DNA of 64,000 bases from GCA-020343675 sp964462945 (GTDB lineage: Bacteria; Planctomycetota; Phycisphaerae; Sedimentisphaerales; Anaerobacaceae). Below, piece by piece: positions 60,001-64,000 of this stretch (within the stretch, counting starts at the first letter, position 1; each line of letters begins with the position of its first letter). Location: NCBI GenBank assembly GCA_964462945.1, contig CAYWZW010000019.1:1-64000 (forward strand), read 5' to 3'. Under the pieces are notes generated by a model. The model ran no database searches and was not told where the DNA came from. It was given only the letters and a program-made list of their open reading frames with translations. Both the position numbers and the translations under genes were made by a program.

Positions 60001-60628
60001 TGACGCTGCGCAGCCGTTTGGCGACTTCGCCCAGGATGTCGGCCAGCCGCAGCAGATTCTGCTCCGTTCGTTCGAGCTTGCGAAGGGCTTCTTTCTTGTG
60101 GGCCTTGTACTTGCTGATGCCAGCCGCTTCCTCAAAGATGGACCGGCGGTCCGTCTTCGACGCACTGACTAAGTACTCGATCTGCCCCTGTTCGAGAATC
60201 GAATAGGCCCGGGTTCCGATCCCGGTGTCCATGAGCAATTCCCGAAGGTCCTTGAGCCGGCAGACCTTGCCGTTGATGCGATACTCGCTCTCGCCGCTCT
60301 TGTAGATTTTTCGGGCGATTTGGACCTGCTCGGTTTCGACCGCCAGCGGCCGCGATCCGCCTCTGTCGGGATTGGACAAGACCAGCGTCACTTCCGCCGC
60401 GCCCAGAGGCTTGCGGCTGGTGCTTCCGCCAAAGATCACGTCGGCCATCTGCCCGCTTCGCAGGCTCTTGACACTCTGTTCTCCGAGGACCCACTTGACG
60501 CCATCGACCACGTTGCTCTTGCCGCAGCCGTTGGGCCCGACGATGGCGGTGATGGGTGAATCGAAGACGAACTCCGTCTTGTCGGCGAAGCTCTTGAATC
60601 CGTTGAGAATAACCTTTTCAAGTCTCAT
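57017..60628 (-). CDS. smc: chromosome segregation ATPase SMC
   Basis: 1203 residues, full SMC length. Walker A GPNGCGKS (31-38), long coiled coils (about 170-500 and 680-1020), flexible hinge (about 520-660: KSILQQRSVENHQFDYV), signature motif LLSGGEKSMTALALLF, and Walker B FCFLDEVDAALDE. Condenses and helps separate chromosomes. ATG 60628. scpA/scpB are not adjacent. Confidence 0.96.
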   Translation of the reverse strand: MRLEKVILNGFKSFADKTEFVFDSPITAIVGPNGCGKSNVVDGVKWVLGEQSVKSLRSGQMADVIFGGSTSRKPLGAAEVTLVLSNPDRGGSRPLAVETEQVQIARKIYKSGESEYRINGKVCRLKDLRELLMDTGIGTRAYSILEQGQIEYLVSASKTDRRSIFEEAAGISKYKAHKKEALRKLERTEQNLLRLADILGEVAKRLRSVKLQAGKARNYLEYTKRLKELQVNYALVEYAKNRTQIADRQEALARVSEQFEGLTAEVSREDALLSRLGEEIIETEHKLTGTGNSLVSVQSKIEQQIQRIEFLRARVCELEQRKESAAQKIDKLREQMSLLEENAGQSRNQSQGCEKMLDEKTRDVEQTQAAIQSINAECASLEAQLEDEKSGIIDIVRRTAQLHNELQSISVYRNNLSSQKDRLAGRARTARAELEDLLTEKAQHNARLSDIEKVLAELKDSLESKRRSLDEIDQSVSADGKRLAHNKEARSALNSELTVLTDMEKRREGLKAGVKSILQQRSVENHQFDYVRGVLADIIEADVQYANAVEAVLEGQTDALVIDSTDRMLADQESIQKLDGRVNFLCLDRIEPFVDSHDLSELSCVRGRLVEFVKFDGRYAPLAWKLLGKTLIVDSLNEAIELARHADGGLAGKGPNGCKLVTLKGEFVSAGGTVKLGPLGRATGLISRKSRLRQLQETIAEIASQIEAIEGQIEKSSRTKGHLDKLCKDLRTAIYEANTEKMQVGSKLSVIEQNIKRLKDEEPLIAGEIDLLAEQIAQSVQKEYDSKQKLQELEVVNNQRTEHISKLEAQHAGQREQQQALAGRLTDLKIALGQITEQSKALKQILASLQSQIQESRTAAQTAGEEIRSGDEHLTQARRDILNCETAVSDLFVEKEEKQQSCQLLQGRIEQLTEQKRQTEELIRQKRAETGRTEQRINELKIELSQLEVRQQDLVERVREELQIDLAEAYRNYTDQKVDWEGIRAEITELRGKIERLGSVNVDAIEEQDTLEKRHDFLSSQLQDLNSSRGQLQQLINRLNTKSREKFLETFEQIRGHFQEIFRKLFGGGRADIILEDAEDVLDAGIEVIARPPGKETRSISLLSGGEKSMTALALLFSVFKAKPSPFCFLDEVDAALDEANNERFNMLVKEFQKDSQFIVITHAKRTMSMADVLFGITMQIRGVSKKISVRFGEYEPEPAAVA

Positions 60629-60725
60629 CTGTCATCCTGTTGCTAACGTCCGGTAACTCCTGCCCAAAATGCCCACGCAGTACTTTGGCGCCAAATACGC
60701 ACTATTGTTATCGGCCGAAGGCTTG

Positions 60726-62354
60726 TCATTTCTTGATATTTGGGCCGATTTTTGGCAGGGGTCCGGCATGAAACTGGGCATCGACGGCGCCTTTGTCACA
60801 CATCAGCTTCAGAAGGATGATCGCATCGGCGTACGAGACGCCCAAGCCGCCGCCGCCCTTCTGCCCTTCCTTCGGGGGTTCTTCGCACAATGTCTTGATC
60901 ATATCGCCGAGATCGAAGGAGCTTTTGGCTTGTGCGATCACGGCGGGCCGTTTGGGATGCCTGCGGATGAGCGTGACGTATTCCTGGCCGGACGGCGCGT
61001 TGACTGTGATGTCCCCCTCGGGGGACTCCACGAAAATATCGCGGTCGCAGTAGATGGGCGCACCGAACAGCACGATCCGCGGCTGCCCGCTGCGAGTGGC
61101 AAAGATCACCTTGTGTTCGGTCTGGGCGATTCGTTCCAGATAGAAATTGCGCCCGATAAATTCCTGTGTGAGGACAACGTCGTCGAGTCTGCGCAAGTGC
61201 TCGTACGCCGCCAGCCGGATCGGCAAGTCCTCGTCGTTCAGCAGCTTGCGCGAGAGGGCCGCGGCGTCGTTGCGCCTGGCTGTGACGGCGACGGACTCCA
61301 GAGCATCGAGCCGGTAAGCCGAGCCTTTGTCCATCGCGATTTGCCTGAGCGCCGGCAGAGCGTCGTCACTGCCCAGGCTGAGCATACATCGGGCCGCGTG
61401 CAGCCGGACCCGTTCGTCGGACGAATCCAGCAGGATGCGCAGCCCACCGAGGCTTTCGTTGCCTATGGCCTCAATCGCCACCTCACTTTCATATTTGTCC
61501 TCCGAGCCGGCGAGCCTTCCCGTGAGCGTCTTGATCCTCTCGGCGATCATTTCCGGCTCCTGCGTCAGATACATGGCCTTGACCATGTCGATGAATCGTT
61601 GTCTGCGCTGCTTGTACTGGGCGGGCACGAGCAGCTCGACCCGTCCGGGCTGCACGGCCCTGGCCGTCGTAGCGCCGAAACGTCCGTTCAGGGTGTTACG
61701 AACCGTGTTCGTGAGCCTGAAATCGCGCTGGCGCAGCACGAGGATTATCTTGTACTCATCGAGGACTTTTCCGCCGGCCAGAATGTACCCGGTCCTCTTG
61801 TCTGCCGGGGAGCCGGTGATTTTATCGACAAAGACGGGCCCTTCCGCATCCGCCAGAATTCTCGTATTGACGCCGAAGCTCCCGGGCATCTTCAGCTCGG
61901 TCGGGAAGAGTCCGCCGCCTTCCAGAGAGGTCGTTTGTGTGCCCGGCAGCGCCGTGACCCTCACGTCGAAGTACTCGTTTCTTGACGGCACTTCCGGGAT
62001 GACCCCCTCGACCCGCACCGCTGCGGTATCGCCGCTGCTGATGAATGTTTCAACGTCCAACGTCGCCTTCGGGGGCAATTGCTGGCGGATATGGCGAATG
62101 AGGTAAGCTCGAATCGCCGGCGGGCATTCGGCGGAGCCTGTGCCCTTGAGCCCGGCGATCAGCCCGTACCCTTCGACCGGCGCCGGCTCGGGTGCCAGCA
62201 GCGTAGCCAACGACCCTATGGTGGGACCTAAATTAGCCGTGGCAAGGTCCGCCGCCGTGCCGCCCCCCTTCTGCCGGCTGGCGCAGCCGCTTGTACAACT
62301 GAGGATTACCAATGTCGCGGCGACAAGAACCGGTTCTCGACCCATCACCTTCAT
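60726..62354 (-). CDS. FlgI-like lipoprotein interrupted by HEAT repeats
   Basis: 542 residues. Lipoprotein-type signal peptide (VAATLVILSCTSGCAS, about 11-26). Then similarity to flagellar P-ring FlgI: EGYGLIAGLKGTGS (about 53-66), YFDVRVTALPGTQTTSLEGG and PTELKMPGSF. A HEAT-like repeat block follows (about 270-400: LGGLRILLDSSDERVRLHAA), and a beta-rich C-terminal part. No other flagellar genes are in the window. It may be a structural ring of another envelope machine. ATG 62354 opens the signal peptide. Confidence 0.7.
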   Translation of the reverse strand: MKVMGREPVLVAATLVILSCTSGCASRQKGGGTAADLATANLGPTIGSLATLLAPEPAPVEGYGLIAGLKGTGSAECPPAIRAYLIRHIRQQLPPKATLDVETFISSGDTAAVRVEGVIPEVPSRNEYFDVRVTALPGTQTTSLEGGGLFPTELKMPGSFGVNTRILADAEGPVFVDKITGSPADKRTGYILAGGKVLDEYKIILVLRQRDFRLTNTVRNTLNGRFGATTARAVQPGRVELLVPAQYKQRRQRFIDMVKAMYLTQEPEMIAERIKTLTGRLAGSEDKYESEVAIEAIGNESLGGLRILLDSSDERVRLHAARCMLSLGSDDALPALRQIAMDKGSAYRLDALESVAVTARRNDAAALSRKLLNDEDLPIRLAAYEHLRRLDDVVLTQEFIGRNFYLERIAQTEHKVIFATRSGQPRIVLFGAPIYCDRDIFVESPEGDITVNAPSGQEYVTLIRRHPKRPAVIAQAKSSFDLGDMIKTLCEEPPKEGQKGGGGLGVSYADAIILLKLMCDKGAVDAQFHAGPLPKIGPNIKK

Positions 62355-62510
62355 AGACAAAGCCCTCAAAAAGAGCAAAAGTCACGGTGGAAAACGCGCT
62401 GTCATCCTACGCCCCCGAACCACCGCTGTCAAGCGAAATTGATTGCGGCTTGAAAGACGGGGCGGGATTCAACGTTGCAGGTGGATTCCCTCAAAGGTCC
62501 GCGCCGGCGG

Positions 62511-63209
62511 TCATTTCTTATCGTCCGGCTTCAAGGCCTCTTTGATGATCGGCCACAGCCGTTTCGTCCAGACCTCATAGCCTTTGCCGTTCAGGTGCAA
62601 TTGGTCGGGCAGGAACAATTCGAGGTTTGGCGCACCGTCGCGGTCCAGCAGCGGCGTCGCCCCGTCGAAATAGAACAGCCGGCTATCCTTTCCGCAGAAA
62701 TCCTTAATCATCCCGTTTGCTTCGCTCATCACGGGCCAGAGAGACCACCGGCTCCGGCTGGGCTTGATGCTGACAAAGACAATCCGGGTCCCCGGCAGCG
62801 CCGCGTGGACCAGCTTCGTGAACGCCCTGTAGTCGTCGAAGATGCGCTGCACGCTCTTGCCGGCCGCGATGTCGTTGTCCCCGGCGTAAAACACGATCAC
62901 CTTCGGCTCATAACGCAGCACAATCCGCTTGGCGTAATAGTTGACGTCCGAGATGTGCGAGCCGCCGAACCCGCGGTTAATCACCGCCAATTCCTCGAAA
63001 CACTCGGCTGTCGGCCACAGCCGGATGCTTGAGCTGCCCACAAATAAGACGGCATTCGAGGCGAATGAGTTCTTGCTGTCCCAGTCCTCGAAGGCCCGGA
63101 TCGTCTCTTCCCAGCGGTCAGGCCTCTCTTTCGCTCCCGGCTGGTCCTGCGCCGCCGGGGCGAGGCAACTGCAAAATAGAATCAACAAACCGGTCTTGAG
63201 TCGAACCAT
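62511..63209 (-). CDS. secreted SGNH-family hydrolase (GDSL-like esterase)
   Basis: 232 residues. Signal peptide (about 4-20). SGNH blocks: I VLFVGSSSIRLW (nucleophile about Ser60), II NRGFGGSHISD, III YAGDNDIAAG, V LPDQLHLNGKGY. Deacetylates or hydrolyses esters of glycans or lipids outside the cytoplasmic membrane. ATG 63209. Confidence 0.88.
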   Translation of the reverse strand: MVRLKTGLLILFCSCLAPAAQDQPGAKERPDRWEETIRAFEDWDSKNSFASNAVLFVGSSSIRLWPTAECFEELAVINRGFGGSHISDVNYYAKRIVLRYEPKVIVFYAGDNDIAAGKSVQRIFDDYRAFTKLVHAALPGTRIVFVSIKPSRSRWSLWPVMSEANGMIKDFCGKDSRLFYFDGATPLLDRDGAPNLELFLPDQLHLNGKGYEVWTKRLWPIIKEALKPDDKK

Positions 63210-63254
63210 TGCCTTACCCTTCCGCCCTGCCGTTTATGTTGCCGTGAGGATGGA

Positions 63255-63398
63255 CTATTTCATAGCGGCGGAAACATTGACGCAGCGCCCGACGCGCCGC
63301 TTCCTGCTGAGCGTCTTGCGCCCGTGCCTGGTTTGCATCCGGGCCCGAAAGCCGCTCTTGCGGTTCCTCTTGACCTTGCTCTTGCGATGGTTTTCCAT
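63255..63398 (-). CDS. rpmH: 50S ribosomal protein L34
   Basis: 47 residues: MENHRKSKVKRNRKSGFRAR then MQTRHGRKTLSRKRRVGR and a short tail. The KSGFRARMxTxxGRKxLxRKRxxGR pattern is that of L34, a small rRNA-binding protein. Ribosome site AAGGAA seven bases before ATG 63398 and a very good promoter upstream. In most bacteria rpmH is followed by rnpA; here an esterase gene follows instead. Confidence 0.9.
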   Translation of the reverse strand: MENHRKSKVKRNRKSGFRARMQTRHGRKTLSRKRRVGRCVNVSAAMK

Positions 63399-63432
63399 TC
63401 AGCTATTCCTTCAAAGTTCCTTTTTCCCCGAC

Positions 63433-63461
63433 ATTATACGCACCCCCCGCAGCAGACGCAA
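63433..63461 (-). promoter_or_regulatory. rpmH promoter
   Basis: Minus strand TTGCGT (63461-63456), 17-base spacer, TATAAT (63438-63433). About 30 bases of leader before the rpmH ATG. Confidence 0.65.
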
Positions 63462-63560
63462 TATCCCCACCTTCATTTTGCCCGGAAAACCGCTCGATGT
63501 ACGGTCCCGCTTCCCGCTTCGGCGTTCCGCCGGCTCAATCGTCCGGCATCCTTTGTCAGA

Positions 63561-64000
63561 CTAATTGTGAGGTTGCTCCCACGTCAGAATAATCTCACCT
63601 GTGTCCAAACCAAACAGAAAGTCGTAGTACCCGTCAACGGCAATATGATAGGTCGTTCCGGCAACCGCCTCAAACTGCACCTGACTTTGAGTGATGTCGA
63701 AGGGGACTGTGTCATCGTTGGACGCGATCTCCGTCAAGGCTCCTACGGAATCGCCCGTGTACACCGCAAGCAGCGTGTCAAAGTAACTCAGAAGCGTATC
63801 CATTGTCACGGCGCCATCGGCCGGCGCGGTCCACCGCCACCACACAGAAGCACCGCCGCTGTTGGCGGCGTGTTCGGGCTCTGCGAACTCCTTCGACGCG
63901 CCAATATTGCTGCCCGGAATCTGGCCGCTCACTCCTGATATCTCTATCGCATCCGCAAAATTGTCATTGGCTGGGGGAGCTGCAGGAATCTCCAACACTC
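63561..64000 (-). CDS. C-terminal part of a secreted PANDNF-repeat protein (cut by window edge)
   Basis: At least 145 residues, 5' end outside the window. Contains PPANDNFADAIEISGVSG, GASVWWRWTAPADGAVTMDT, YFDTLLAVYTGDSV and VQFEAVAGTTYHIAVDGY: a beta-sandwich repeat found in extracellular proteins of planctomycetes and relatives. The GTG at 63998 is probably internal. Ends at 63561, about 100 bases from the rpmH promoter. Confidence 0.8.
   Translation of the reverse strand, partial: VLEIPAAPPANDNFADAIEISGVSGQIPGSNIGASKEFAEPEHAANSGGASVWWRWTAPADGAVTMDTLLSYFDTLLAVYTGDSVGALTEIASNDDTVPFDITQSQVQFEAVAGTTYHIAVDGYYDFLFGLDTGEIILTWEQPHN

Noticed and set aside
57140..60172. Long plus-strand frames across smc
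   Set aside because: Leu-rich shadows of the coiled-coil gene, common opposite Glu/Gln-rich coding sequence.

Overview
The window looks like a chromosomal segment (or metagenome contig) of a planctomycete, most likely a Phycisphaerae-type lineage. The evidence is the gene mix: prepilin-like secreted proteins with the RRGFTLIELLVVIAIIALLMAILMPAL-type N-terminus (split here over two genes), a paired NfeD/FloA locus, a formylglycine-generating-enzyme/sialidase fusion, GLUG, lamin-tail/CotH and PANDNF-type secreted proteins, many TPR and GT-C type membrane proteins, and degenerate heptanucleotide repeats scattered between and inside genes. No 16S database comparison was possible, so the phylum call is an inference.

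Layout. 1-589 is the 5' part of a 16S rRNA gene on the minus strand, with a good promoter (912-939) and a boxA-like element (833-844). 590-1531 is repeat-rich non-coding DNA. 1538-4189 is a compact restriction-modification island: a duplicated controller-type XRE gene (first copy truncated), a PLD-family nuclease with a C-terminal winged-helix-like tail, and a DNA methyltransferase. Three copies of one GATTGCTACC + TGATCA-N-TGATCA control module sit before the two controller copies and the methyltransferase. 4204-10784 holds a Zn-hydrolase-like protein, an aminotransferase and the nfeD-nfeD-floA membrane operon. 11015-18543 holds TPR, response-regulator, DJ-1, SUMF1-sialidase and histidine-kinase genes. 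18635-24467 holds a glycosyltransferase-like membrane protein, a MetE/UROD-like enzyme, a glycosidase and DacB. 24653-27686 is an ECF sigma factor, a membrane partner and two prepilin-like proteins.

27740-38004 holds a merged HTH/pseudo-receiver protein, a sugar aminotransferase, a HEPN-MNT module, a GGCT-amidoligase fusion, and an aspartate aminotransferase/GT-C/GT2 operon. 38187-46549 is a run of secreted or membrane-anchored proteins, with an IS remnant that ends a lamin-tail/CotH gene. 46624-51670 mixes housekeeping genes (tsaD, larB with an apparent ATT start, nnrD) with small toxin-antitoxin-like modules, one of them broken. 51698-56038 is a sodium/sugar symporter, a divergent galactokinase-like GHMP kinase and a pyrK-like flavoprotein. 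56114-64000 carries a nucleotidyltransferase-fold pair, smc, a FlgI/HEAT lipoprotein, an SGNH hydrolase, rpmH (L34, too short for routine ORF calls) and the end of a PANDNF-repeat protein.

Most interesting points: (1) the heptamer TTCTGTN repeats. Because 7 is not a multiple of 3, they encode the same stop-free hydrophobic peptide in every frame of that strand, and two of the three copies form the signal-peptide core of an exported protein; (2) the controller/PLD/methyltransferase island with three shared operators; (3) the GGCT-amidoligase fusion; (4) a FlgI-like lipoprotein interrupted by HEAT-like repeats; (5) candidate leaderless promoters and an ATT start codon. No CRISPR array, tRNA or convincing riboswitch was seen.
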